A DNA stretch of 11,760 nt, taken from the NCBI GenBank assembly GCA_026391235.1, contig JAPLDV010000030.1, positions 1 to 11,760 on the forward strand. The letters run 5' to 3'. Under the pieces are notes generated by a model that was not told the origin of the DNA, searched no databases, and worked only from the letters and a program-made list of their open reading frames with translations. The position numbers and the translations under genes were made by a program. Shown piece by piece: positions 1 to 6,903 of this stretch. Within the stretch, counting starts at the first letter, position 1. Each line of letters begins with the position of its first letter. This DNA is from Bacteroidia bacterium. Its GTDB lineage: Bacteria > Bacteroidota > Bacteroidia > Bacteroidales > UBA12481.

Positions 1-131
1 ACCATCAGAAGAAAGCCAATTGTTATAAGTATCCACGACAGCGCGTATTTTGTAACACTGAACAATTTAAGTGCTATCCCTGCGGCTATCAACTGCAAAA
101 TAATTGAGAAGGCGAGGAGTATTTTCAGCAT
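1..131 (-). CDS. N-terminus of a membrane protein, possibly a sensor histidine kinase (partial)
   Basis: Reading the minus strand from the ATG at 131 gives an open frame of 43 codons with no stop before the left edge; the rest lies outside the window. The peptide begins MLKILLAFSIILQLIAAGIA, a hydrophobic segment with one lysine near its start. A short polar link (KLFSVTKY) and a second hydrophobic stretch (ALSWILITIGFLLM) follow, so two closely spaced membrane helices are likely. From memory, this type of N-terminus occurs in Bacteroidota membrane-bound PAS/histidine kinases, but no kinase or PAS residues are in view, so that function is inference. The start is supported by a perfect TACCTTTG promoter box about 20 bp upstream. 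It is divergent from the lipoprotein gene at 347. The coding call is fairly secure and the function is not. Confidence 0.6.
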   Translation of the reverse strand, partial: MLKILLAFSIILQLIAAGIALKLFSVTKYALSWILITIGFLLM

Positions 132-151
132 GGCGAATCGGTTTGGTGGTC

Positions 152-159
152 CAAAGGTA
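152..159 (-). promoter_or_regulatory. Bacteroidota -7 box for the minus-strand membrane protein
   Basis: The minus strand reads TACCTTTG, a perfect match to the Bacteroidota -7 consensus TAnnTTTG. It lies about 20 bp before the ATG at 131, giving a leader of roughly 12-15 nt if transcription starts about 7 nt downstream. No clear TTG -33 element is seen at the usual 19-21 bp spacing. Confidence 0.5.
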
Positions 160-224
160 ATGAGATTCGAACAGAGAATTCTGAATTTTGAAGTTAATGT
201 ATAAAGCCGTTCGCCAAAGCACTT

Positions 225-248
225 GTCATCCCGGCGAAAGCCGGGACC
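225..248. repeat. Short dispersed-type palindrome (GTCATCCCGGC...GCCGGGACC)
   Basis: The stem CCCGGC (230-235) and GCCGGG (240-245) encloses a GAAA tetraloop. It is flanked by GTCAT on the left and ACC on the right. Sequences of this shape (GTCATCCCGGC, GAAA-type loop, GCCGGGA) recur between genes in many bacterial genomes. No run of T follows on either strand, so it is a poor intrinsic terminator. It lies between two divergent genes, where a terminator is not expected anyway. The 132-346 gap otherwise holds only the two promoter boxes. Confidence 0.5.
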
Positions 249-321
249 CCGTCCAGCTACTCCGAATCCTGCAAAATTTTCAATTGGACCCTATAATCTG
301 CCTAACTTTAAACCGAATTCG

Positions 322-329
322 TAACTTTG
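322..329 (+). promoter_or_regulatory. Bacteroidota -7 box for the FISUMP lipoprotein
   Basis: TAACTTTG is a perfect match to TAnnTTTG and ends 17 bp before the ATG at 347, predicting a very short leader of about 10-13 nt. A TTG -33 element at the usual distance is not obvious. The translation start has an A-rich context rather than a Shine-Dalgarno sequence, as is common in this phylum. Confidence 0.5.
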
Positions 330-346
330 CCTAAACTGAAATTGCA

Positions 347-1531
347 ATGAAAAGGTATACCCTCCTGATTTCCTGCCTGGCGGCTTGCGTTATTTTTTGG
401 CAATCCTGCTCTAAAGAAAACCAGCCTCCGGTCGCTCGATTTAGTATCACTCCTGTCACCGGAAATGATAAAACGACTTTCGAAATGGATGGTTCGGCCA
501 CTGATGATCCCAACGATGACGCAGGATTGCTGTTGGTCACCTGGGATTGGGAAGGAGATGGGGTTTTTGACACGCAATATGCATCCCAAAAAATAGTTTC
601 GCATAAGTATTCCAAATTCGGAGACTATAACGTCACGATGGTGGCGAAGGATCCGCGCGGACTGAGTGACACCTTGGTGGTTCCACTTGTTGTCAGCAGT
701 TCAAATCTCCCGCCGGAGGTGCCATTTAATCCCGAGCCGACTGAAGGAGAGGTTATCCTGAGAGTTAATCCCTGGATGAAGTGGGGCAGCAGCGATCCCG
801 ACGGGGACCGGATGTCGTTTACCTGTTACTTCGGAAAAACCAATCCACCGGCCCAGTTTATTGCCAAGCAGTCCGTCGCTACTTTTAACCCGGGCAAACT
901 CGAATATGGTACCACCTATTATTGGAGAATCAAGGTTCAGGATAACAAAGGGAATACCACTGAAGGTCCAGTGTGGAGCTTCTCGACTTACGACCTTCAT
1001 TTCCAAACCATCACGGATACGCGCGATGGGCAGACTTATCAGACCATTCAGATGGGGAACGCCTGGTGGATGGCTGAAAACCTGCGGTATGATGCCGGGG
1101 AAGGAAGTTACTGTTATGAAGATAATGCCGCGCGTTGTCAGATTTACGGAAAATTATACACCTGGGATGCAGCCATGAGGTCGTGCCCCGAAGGCTGGCA
1201 CCTGCCATCCCTAATGGAATTCGAAACCATGATCAACGCTGTCGGAGGACCGGAAATTGCCGGTGGTAAATTAAAGGATTATGAGCAACTGATATGGAAA
1301 GAGGTCAACGTGGGAGCAACCAATGAAGTGGGATTCGGTGCCTTGCCGGCAGGTCGCAGGTATGACTCCGGTCTGTTTGCCGGTATTGGCTATTACGCAC
1401 AATTCTTCTCGTCGACCGAATATAACAGCCGGGAAGCCTATAACATGACAATCGGTTACGATTATGCCAATGTCTTTATTTACAATTACAAGAAGATTTA
1501 TGCGATATCGGTGCGGTGTGTGAAGAATTGA
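347..1531 (+). CDS. FISUMP-domain surface lipoprotein with PKD and fibronectin-like domains
   Basis: This 394-residue protein starts with a lysine/arginine-containing hydrophobic leader whose likely lipidated cysteine is C21 (FWQSC-SKE), so it should be anchored in the outer membrane. Residues about 26-117 resemble a PKD domain (PPVARFSITP, then FGDYNVTMVAKDPRG). Residues about 120-214 look like a fibronectin type III-like fold (NKGNTTEGPVWSFST at the end). Residues about 223-394 are a FISUMP domain (Fibrobacter succinogenes major paralogous domain): DGQTYQTIQMGNAWWMAENL, YGKLYTWDAAM, CPEGWHLPS, GALPAGRR, FSSTEY and the terminal SVRCVKN. FISUMP proteins are surface or secreted proteins without an assigned enzymatic role; adhesion or binding is the usual guess. 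The start is fixed by the leader and the promoter box just upstream. Its stop codon lies 3 bp from the stop of the convergent ClC gene. Family assignment is confident; function is unknown. Confidence 0.9.
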   Translation: MKRYTLLISCLAACVIFWQSCSKENQPPVARFSITPVTGNDKTTFEMDGSATDDPNDDAGLLLVTWDWEGDGVFDTQYASQKIVSHKYSKFGDYNVTMVAKDPRGLSDTLVVPLVVSSSNLPPEVPFNPEPTEGEVILRVNPWMKWGSSDPDGDRMSFTCYFGKTNPPAQFIAKQSVATFNPGKLEYGTTYYWRIKVQDNKGNTTEGPVWSFSTYDLHFQTITDTRDGQTYQTIQMGNAWWMAENLRYDAGEGSYCYEDNAARCQIYGKLYTWDAAMRSCPEGWHLPSLMEFETMINAVGGPEIAGGKLKDYEQLIWKEVNVGATNEVGFGALPAGRRYDSGLFAGIGYYAQFFSSTEYNSREAYNMTIGYDYANVFIYNYKKIYAISVRCVKN

Positions 1532-1534
1532 TAG

Positions 1535-3295
1535 TCAATCTTCCGACATTTCCTTCATCATTTCACGATATTTTGAGAAAACCCGTGCCCGGCTAACGCA
1601 CCCAATGTATTTGCCCTGATCCAGTACAACCAGAATATATTTTCCCGACGCCTGGATCTTTTGTACAATCTGCTCGACAGTATCGCTTACTTCAACAAGA
1701 TATTCAGGAGTATACATCAGGTCTTTACATATAATAGTCTCGTACTGATCTGTTTTAAACATTACCGGCCGTAATCGCTCCATAATGATCAGCCCAAGAA
1801 ATGTTCCGGATTCATCAAGCACTGGGAACACGTTCCGTATGGATTGGGCTACAACCTGCACCAGCTCGCCAAGGGTTTGACCAGGCGACACCGGTTGGAT
1901 ATCATGTTCGATCAATCCCCTGATATTCATCCGGGTAAGAGCCGCTTTATCTTTATTATGAGTGATCAGCTCTCCACGTTTGGCCAACCGGCCGGTGTAA
2001 ACCGAATGGGGTTCCACCAGGTGTGCTGTAATATACGAGATCGCCACCGTAAGCATCAGCGGAATGATCAGGAGGTATCCTCCGGTGATCTCAGCAATCA
2101 GGAACATGGCTGTCAGGGGCGACCGCATCACACCTGACATAACGCCCGCCATGCCGACCAGGGTGAAGTGGGTTTCCGACACATTAATCATACCCATTGT
2201 GTTCAGCAATCGCGCCAGAAAAAAACCGCTTAACCCACCCAGAAACAGGCTTGGGGCAAAAACTCCCCCAACCCCTCCGGCACCTGTGGTTACTCCGGTT
2301 GCTATTACCTTGAGCAGGATCGTCCCGAGGATGGCTCCGAGGAAAATCCATGGTTCATGAATTTTATCGAACCACAAGCTGTTGGCAAATATCTCCCCGG
2401 GGTTTTCCATCAGGAGGCTGTGCAAAGCATTATATCCTTCACCATATAGCGGAGGAAACAGAACAATCAGCATAGCCAGTGCAGTCCCCCCAATCAACCA
2501 CCTTGCCCAAACAGACTGTATGGTACCCATTTTCCCTTCCACCCACCTCAATCCCTGCGAAAAATAGATGGATATGACCCCGGTAAAAACACCAAGTATC
2601 AGAAAAGCAGGTAATTCCGATACCGTGAAGATATCTGCCAGTGAGTAGGAAAACAATCCGGCATCGCCCATCAGCAGCCAGGCAACCGAGGTTGCCGTTA
2701 CTGCGGCAATCATGAGCGGCAGCAGCGAAGCCATCGTGAGATCAAGCATCAATACCTCAAGCGCGAAAAGTACTCCGGCTATCGGTGCCTTAAAAATGCC
2801 AGCCACAGCCCCGGTGGCCCCACAAGCCACCAAAAGGGTGACCGATTTGTAATTCAGATGAAAACGCTGACCGAGCCAGGAACCAACCGCCGATCCCGTA
2901 AGTACGGCCGGGGCTTCTAACCCGACAGATCCCCCGAAACCGACTGTCAGTGTACTGGCAACCATTGAGGTATACATGTTATGCCTTCTGAGCAAACTAT
3001 TCTTTTTACTGATGGCATATAGTATTTTACTGATTCCGTGGGAAATAGAATCTTTAACCAGAAATTTTACATAGAGAACCGTGAGAAATAAGCCAACAAC
3101 CGGATACAGGAGAAACATCCAGTTTGCCTCTGAAATCCGGAAACCGCTGGTCAGAAAAACATTTGTATAATGTACCGCATTCTTTAAAATCACCGCGGCT
3201 AATCCGCTGATCAACCCAATAAAAATGGCAAGAATAAAAATTAATTGCCGGCTGGTTAGTTTGACCGATAAAATACTGAATAGTTCCTTTTTCAT
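1535..3295 (-). CDS. ClC family chloride channel/transporter with CBS pair (copy B, downstream)
   Basis: This 586-residue integral membrane protein has a ClC core (about 1-435) and a cytoplasmic CBS pair (CBS1 about 455-511, CBS2 about 523-580) that may sense nucleotides. It conducts or exchanges chloride or a similar anion. Visible selectivity-filter parts are GLEAP (125-129, with the external gating glutamate E127), GVFAP (344-348) and a tyrosine in HSVYT (Y433), which aligns with Tyr445 of E. coli CLC-ec1. The first filter motif, GSGIP in CLC-ec1, reads SHGIS (85-89). After the helix H glutamate (E180) comes V181 where CLC-ec1 has its internal proton glutamate E203; valine is also typical of eukaryotic ClC channels. 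The MFKTDQYET linker between the CBS domains is nearly identical in the upstream paralog. The gene lies 82 bp downstream of that paralog and is probably co-transcribed. Its stop abuts the FISUMP gene with no room for a terminator. Ion specificity and channel versus exchanger mode are not settled. Confidence 0.93.
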   Translation of the reverse strand: MKKELFSILSVKLTSRQLIFILAIFIGLISGLAAVILKNAVHYTNVFLTSGFRISEANWMFLLYPVVGLFLTVLYVKFLVKDSISHGISKILYAISKKNSLLRRHNMYTSMVASTLTVGFGGSVGLEAPAVLTGSAVGSWLGQRFHLNYKSVTLLVACGATGAVAGIFKAPIAGVLFALEVLMLDLTMASLLPLMIAAVTATSVAWLLMGDAGLFSYSLADIFTVSELPAFLILGVFTGVISIYFSQGLRWVEGKMGTIQSVWARWLIGGTALAMLIVLFPPLYGEGYNALHSLLMENPGEIFANSLWFDKIHEPWIFLGAILGTILLKVIATGVTTGAGGVGGVFAPSLFLGGLSGFFLARLLNTMGMINVSETHFTLVGMAGVMSGVMRSPLTAMFLIAEITGGYLLIIPLMLTVAISYITAHLVEPHSVYTGRLAKRGELITHNKDKAALTRMNIRGLIEHDIQPVSPGQTLGELVQVVAQSIRNVFPVLDESGTFLGLIIMERLRPVMFKTDQYETIICKDLMYTPEYLVEVSDTVEQIVQKIQASGKYILVVLDQGKYIGCVSRARVFSKYREMMKEMSED

Positions 3296-3300
3296 TGTCT

Positions 3301-3370
<70 letters not shown>

Positions 3371-3377
3371 GACAGCT

Positions 3378-5168
3378 TTAATCCTCGCTCCACTTCTTAA
3401 GCAATTGCCGGTATGATGAAAACAACCGGGCCCTGGAGATAAAGCCAACGTACTGGCCATTTGCAAGTACCGGTATGTTAAAATCGCTTGACTGATGAAA
3501 TTTATGGGTAACATCCTCCATGCTTTCTCCCGGTGAAATGAAAACGGGGGACTTAGCCATCAGATTGCGGATAAAAACCGTTTCATACAATTCCGTTTTA
3601 AACATAATTTCACGTACATTGTCCATATTCAAAGCACCGTAATAATTATTCTCATCATCCACAACCGGATAAATATTGCGCTTCGAAACAGCAATCACCT
3701 TAATCAGATCACCAAGGGTAGCATCCAGCTTAATTGGTGAAAAATTGGTTTCGATCAGCTTATCAACCTTCATCAGCGATAACACAATTTTGTCCTTATC
3801 CTGGGTGAAAAGCTGCTTGCGGCGCGCCAGCTGCATATGATAAAAGGAGACAGGCTGAAAAAAACGAATTGTGATGTAGGACATGCCTGCAGTGATCATT
3901 AACGGCACAATCAGATTGTACGCCAAAGTGATTTCGGCCATCAGAAAAATGGCGGTCAGAGGAGCGTGCAATACACCGGCTATCATCCCCGACATTCCTA
4001 CCAATGCAAACAATACCAATGAAATATCGGTATCAAAAAAATAATTGAACACAGAGCCGAATAACAATCCGGACGCCATACCGGTAAAAAGGCTTGGTGC
4101 TATGATTCCGCCAATACCTCCGGCCCCGATGGTCAGAGCAGTTGCCACAACATTCATAAGCACCAGTAAGGCCAGTATCAGAATGGTGGTCCCCGCCTCT
4201 CCCGAGAAAGTATAATATCCGGATTTATCAAAAATGAAGCCCAGGTCGCCATTTAATGCCCGGTTGATCGAATCATATCCTTCGCCGTACAGACTTGGAA
4301 ACAGAAATATTACCAATCCTAATAAACCTGCAGCAACGAACCACCGGGTCCATTTCGACCGTATCATTTTAAAAAGATCATCCACCCCGATGATAACTTT
4401 GGTGAAATAGAGCGAAACCAAGCCGGTGAATGCTCCGAGCAGGATAAAAAGAGGCACCTCTTTAAGTTGGAAAACCTCGGTGATTTTCAGTGAAATCAGC
4501 ACATCCTGCTGCAGAAACAGATAGGAGGTCAGAGTTGCGCTAACTGACGCAAGCAATAATGGAACCAGGGATGAGAGGGTCAGATCGAGCATCAATACCT
4601 CTATGGTGAAAATTATAGCTGCGATCGGAGCTTTGAAAAGGGCTGCAAGCGCGCCGGTTACTGCACAGCCAATCAGCAGGATAATCTGGCGGTAATTCAG
4701 GTGCAGCAACTGCCCCAGGTTAGAACCAATTGCACCGCCGGTCAGCACAGCCGGCCCCTCTAAACCTATGGAACCCCCAAAACCTGCCGTTAGTGTGCTG
4801 GTAAAAGCTGAAGAAAACATGTGGTGGGGCTTGACTGCACCTTTGGTTCCTGAAATGGCATGTAGAATCACCGGTATACCCATACCGATCCTTACCTTCA
4901 AAACATAATGAACCAACAATACAACCAGTGCGATACCCACTGCCGGATATACAAAGAACCAATAGTTATGCATTTCCGCTGAGAAACCATGGGTAAGAAA
5001 GGTCCTGATATGGTAAACGGCATTCTTCATGATTACCGCAGCCAGGCCCGATAATAAGCCAATTATGACAGCAACAATCAGAACAAAATTCCGGTTTGAA
5101 ATATTCCGGATTCTCCAGCGTAAAAGTCTAACCAGCAGATTATATCGTTTCTTGCCTTTTGAACTCAT
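3378..5168 (-). CDS. ClC family chloride channel/transporter with CBS pair (copy A, upstream)
   Basis: This 596-residue paralog of the adjacent 586-residue protein has the same layout: a ClC membrane core (about 25-445), then CBS1 (about 465-521) and CBS2 (about 535-590), both proteins ending in SED. Filter motifs are GMGIP (95-99), GLEGP (135-139, with external gating glutamate E137), GIIAP (354-358; the usual Phe is Ile) and Y443 in SFYHM, matching Tyr445 of CLC-ec1. As in copy B, the internal proton-glutamate position is valine (E190-V191 in TIEVLMLD). A conserved YGEGY (294-298) is present in both copies. The basic N-terminal extension ([20 protein letters not shown]) is about 10 residues longer than in copy B. 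It is the first gene of the likely two-gene unit, and a near-consensus -7 box and a palindrome lie upstream. The start at 5168 is the most upstream ATG before the hydrophobic core. Anion and transport mode are unresolved. Confidence 0.93.
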   Translation of the reverse strand: MSSKGKKRYNLLVRLLRWRIRNISNRNFVLIVAVIIGLLSGLAAVIMKNAVYHIRTFLTHGFSAEMHNYWFFVYPAVGIALVVLLVHYVLKVRIGMGIPVILHAISGTKGAVKPHHMFSSAFTSTLTAGFGGSIGLEGPAVLTGGAIGSNLGQLLHLNYRQIILLIGCAVTGALAALFKAPIAAIIFTIEVLMLDLTLSSLVPLLLASVSATLTSYLFLQQDVLISLKITEVFQLKEVPLFILLGAFTGLVSLYFTKVIIGVDDLFKMIRSKWTRWFVAAGLLGLVIFLFPSLYGEGYDSINRALNGDLGFIFDKSGYYTFSGEAGTTILILALLVLMNVVATALTIGAGGIGGIIAPSLFTGMASGLLFGSVFNYFFDTDISLVLFALVGMSGMIAGVLHAPLTAIFLMAEITLAYNLIVPLMITAGMSYITIRFFQPVSFYHMQLARRKQLFTQDKDKIVLSLMKVDKLIETNFSPIKLDATLGDLIKVIAVSKRNIYPVVDDENNYYGALNMDNVREIMFKTELYETVFIRNLMAKSPVFISPGESMEDVTHKFHQSSDFNIPVLANGQYVGFISRARLFSSYRQLLKKWSED

Positions 5169-5184
5169 GCCTATATCATGAAAG

Positions 5185-5198
5185 GGTTAAAGTTAACC
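5185..5198 (-). promoter_or_regulatory. Palindromic operator candidate overlapping a -7 box of the ClC genes
   Basis: GGTTAAAGTTAACC is a perfect inverted repeat (GGTTAA, 2-nt spacer, TTAACC). On the minus strand it contains TAACTTTA (5195 to 5188), one base from the TAnnTTTG consensus, about 20 bp before the ATG at 5168. A second imperfect copy, GGTTAAATCAACC, begins at 5211, exactly 26 bp away. A repressor bound here could block the promoter. This is inference from layout only; no regulator is visible in the window. Confidence 0.4.
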
Positions 5199-5249
5199 GA
5201 TGTGAATATAGGTTAAATCAACCACAGTAGAAGGTGAGGTAACAAAAAC

Positions 5250-5269
5250 CCCCAGGCTGAAGCCCGGGG
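5250..5269. repeat. CCCC-type hairpin, first copy
   Basis: CCCCAGGCT and AGCCCGGGG flank a GA dinucleotide, making a 9-bp stem with one A/C mismatch and a 2-nt loop. It has the same 9-2-9 architecture as the hairpins at 5393-5412, 10595-10614 and 10727-10744. On the minus strand the hairpin is followed by GTTTTTG, so it could also act as a minus-strand terminator, though no minus-strand gene upstream of it needs one. Confidence 0.6.
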
Positions 5270-5336
5270 TTATTCAGACAGCCTGAAACAAAGCGATATG
5301 ACACAGGGGCTGGGTCAAAATGCCCCAGGCTGAAGA

Positions 5337-5415
5337 GGCTGTGTAAAAATATGAAACCTGTTTTAGTTATCAGGGGGTGCTTTTATATGTTGCCCCCGGC
5401 TTCAGCCGGGGGATT
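5337..5415 (+). repeat. 79-bp dispersed palindromic intergenic repeat, copy 1
   Basis: The repeat begins GGCTGTGT, passes through a fixed middle (ATATGAAACCTG, TTATCAGGGGGTGCT, TATATGTTG) and ends with a hairpin: CCCCCGGCT (5393-5401), TC loop, AGCCGGGGG (5404-5412), then ATT. The reverse complement of 10723-10800 is the same element with five substitutions and one single-base indel by my alignment. A short hairpin preceded by a conserved GTTG resembles REP elements moved by REP-associated tyrosine transposases (RAYT). That link is inference; no such transposase is in the window. Confidence 0.85.
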
Positions 5416-5445
5416 GTTAATAATACCATCATGAATCCCCCTCCA

Positions 5446-5460
5446 GATTCCGCAGGAATC
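5446..5460 (+). promoter_or_regulatory. Inverted repeat in the glyA promoter region
   Basis: GATTCC (5446-5451) and GGAATC (5455-5460) form a perfect 6-bp inverted repeat around GCA. It ends 2 bp before the candidate glyA -7 box, exactly where the -33/-7 spacer would be, so a dimeric regulator bound there would interfere with the polymerase. It may equally be another small dispersed palindrome, since the region is full of them. Confidence 0.3.
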
Positions 5461-5462
5461 CC

Positions 5463-5470
5463 TATCTTTA
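5463..5470 (+). promoter_or_regulatory. Candidate -7 box for glyA
   Basis: TATCTTTA differs from TAnnTTTG only at the last base and lies 29 bp before the glyA ATG, predicting a leader of about 20-25 nt. No convincing TTG -33 element is seen. The leader is too short to hold a riboswitch. Confidence 0.4.
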
Positions 5471-5499
5471 GCGGTCTAAATATTTAGTAATTCATTGTT

Positions 5500-6780
5500 A
5501 TGAAAAGGGATACATCAATTTTCGATCTCATCGTAAAAGAGCAGGAAAGGCAGAAGAACGGAATTGAACTGATTGCCTCGGAAAACTTTGTAAGCGAGCA
5601 GGTACTCGAGGCCATGGGCTCGGTACTGACCAATAAATATGCCGAAGGATATCCCGGGCACCGGTATTATGGCGGTTGTGAAGTAGTTGACGAAACCGAG
5701 CAGCTGGCCATCGACAGGCTTAAGCAGCTGTATGATGCCGAATATGCCAATGTCCAGCCCCACTCGGGCGCCCAGGCCAATATGGCGGTTTTCCTGACGG
5801 TGCTCAAGCCCGGTGATACCTTCATGGGGCTCGACCTTTCGCACGGCGGGCATCTTTCGCACGGTTCTCCGGTGAACAGTTCAGGGATCCTCTATCGTCC
5901 GGTAGCTTATGGTGTGAAAGAAGAAACCGGCCGGGTTGACTATGAGATGATGGAAGAAGTTGCCTGGCGGGAAAAACCAAAAATGATCATTGCTGGCGCA
6001 TCAGCATACTCCAGGGAATGGGATTATGAAAGGATGCGTGCCATTGCCGATCAGATCGGCGCTATCCTGATGGTTGACATGGCACATCCAGCCGGATTGA
6101 TCGCAGCCGGTTTGCTGAACAATCCCGCGAAATATGCCCATGTGGTAACCTCCACCACTCATAAAACCCTTCGGGGCCCGCGGGGCGGTATCATCCTGAT
6201 TGGCAAGGATTTTGATAATCCATGGGGGATTGCCACAAAAAAAGGTGAAGTCCGCAGGATGTCGTCCCTGATTGATTCAGCGGTATTTCCCGGGATTCAG
6301 GGCGGCCCGCTCGAGCATATCATTGCCGCCAAGGCTGTTGCATTTTTCGAAGCATTAACTCCGGAATTCAAGGTCTATCAGCAGCAGGTTAAGAAAAATG
6401 CCGCTGTAATGGCTGAAGCATTTATGAATAAAGGATATAAGGTAATCTCAGGAGGTACCGACAATCACAGCATGCTTATCGACCTGCGAACGAAAGTACC
6501 AGATATCACGGGAAAACAAGTTGAGAATGCTTTGGTCAGGGCTGATATCACGGTCAACAAAAACATGGTTCCTTTCGACTCCCGCTCGCCGTTCCAGACA
6601 TCAGGACTCAGGGTTGGAACACCGGCAATAACAACCCGCGGACTGAAGGAAAACCACATGGAACCCATTGTCAGCCTCATCGACCGGGTCATTACCGACA
6701 TTGCCAATGAAGATCTTATCCTGAAAACAAAGAGGGAAGTTAACGAAATGATGGGCGGATTACCGATGTTTGCCGGGTAG
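5500..6780 (+). CDS. glyA: Serine hydroxymethyltransferase
   Basis: This 426-residue, PLP-dependent cytoplasmic enzyme interconverts serine plus tetrahydrofolate with glycine plus 5,10-methylenetetrahydrofolate, the main source of one-carbon units. The length is typical of bacterial GlyA. Visible signatures are ELIASENF (23-30), [13 protein letters not shown] (47-59), the HGGHLSHG loop (115-122), DMAHPAG (193-199, where D193 should contact the PLP pyridine nitrogen), the Schiff-base lysine K222 in [13 protein letters not shown], and [14 protein letters not shown] (368-381) with the substrate-carboxylate arginine R371. All key residues are present and the frame is intact. The start is the only ATG that preserves the normal N-terminus. 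The gene stands alone: its upstream neighbours are divergent and the next gene, 123 bp downstream, has its own promoter candidate. No terminator hairpin is evident after the stop. Confidence 0.98.
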   Translation: MKRDTSIFDLIVKEQERQKNGIELIASENFVSEQVLEAMGSVLTNKYAEGYPGHRYYGGCEVVDETEQLAIDRLKQLYDAEYANVQPHSGAQANMAVFLTVLKPGDTFMGLDLSHGGHLSHGSPVNSSGILYRPVAYGVKEETGRVDYEMMEEVAWREKPKMIIAGASAYSREWDYERMRAIADQIGAILMVDMAHPAGLIAAGLLNNPAKYAHVVTSTTHKTLRGPRGGIILIGKDFDNPWGIATKKGEVRRMSSLIDSAVFPGIQGGPLEHIIAAKAVAFFEALTPEFKVYQQQVKKNAAVMAEAFMNKGYKVISGGTDNHSMLIDLRTKVPDITGKQVENALVRADITVNKNMVPFDSRSPFQTSGLRVGTPAITTRGLKENHMEPIVSLIDRVITDIANEDLILKTKREVNEMMGGLPMFAG

Positions 6781-6830
6781 ATAATTATATATATTTCATA
6801 GACGGCGTTAATTGGGTTGTCAGGATGTAA

Positions 6831-6860
6831 TTGACAATGAGGATATAAATAGGAATTTTG
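6831..6860 (+). promoter_or_regulatory. Promoter candidate for the T9SS beta-propeller protein
   Basis: A TTG (6831-6833) is followed after exactly 19 bp by GAATTTTG (6853-6860), one base from the TAnnTTTG box. That spacing is the normal one for the Bacteroidota primary sigma factor. The predicted leader is about 35-40 nt and is A-rich just before the ATG at 6904. Confidence 0.45.
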
Positions 6861-6903
6861 TAAGAGGTTGGGTATTTAAAAAAAAGTTAACAAATAGAAC
6901 ATA

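Larger units (their letters stand above)
5169..5499. other. 331-bp divergent intergenic region between the ClC genes and glyA
   Basis: No convincing gene is seen here. From left to right it holds the ClC promoter/operator candidate (5185-5220), a first CCCC-type hairpin (5250-5269), a 13-bp direct repeat of that hairpin's left half (CCCCAGGCTGAAG at 5250-5262 and 5323-5335), a 79-bp dispersed repeat (5337-5415), an inverted repeat (5446-5460) and a candidate glyA -7 box (5463-5470). The truncated half-hairpin at 5323-5335 runs directly into the 79-bp repeat, which looks like the scar of an insertion or deletion. Confidence 0.7.

Noticed and set aside
861..1178. Plus-strand open frame inside the FISUMP gene
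   Set aside because: It overlaps a well-supported gene in another frame and its product resembles no protein I recognise.
4720..4962. Minus-strand 80-residue open frame inside the upstream ClC gene
   Set aside because: It is an out-of-frame shadow of the conserved GLEGP region.
5250..5269. Intrinsic terminator
   Set aside because: The hairpin plus T-run would work only on the minus strand, where no gene upstream requires termination. The shape matches the dispersed repeat family better.
5471..5499. Glycine, folate or SAM riboswitch ahead of glyA
   Set aside because: The predicted leader is only about 20-25 nt, and the upstream hairpins belong to a repeat also found beside unrelated genes.
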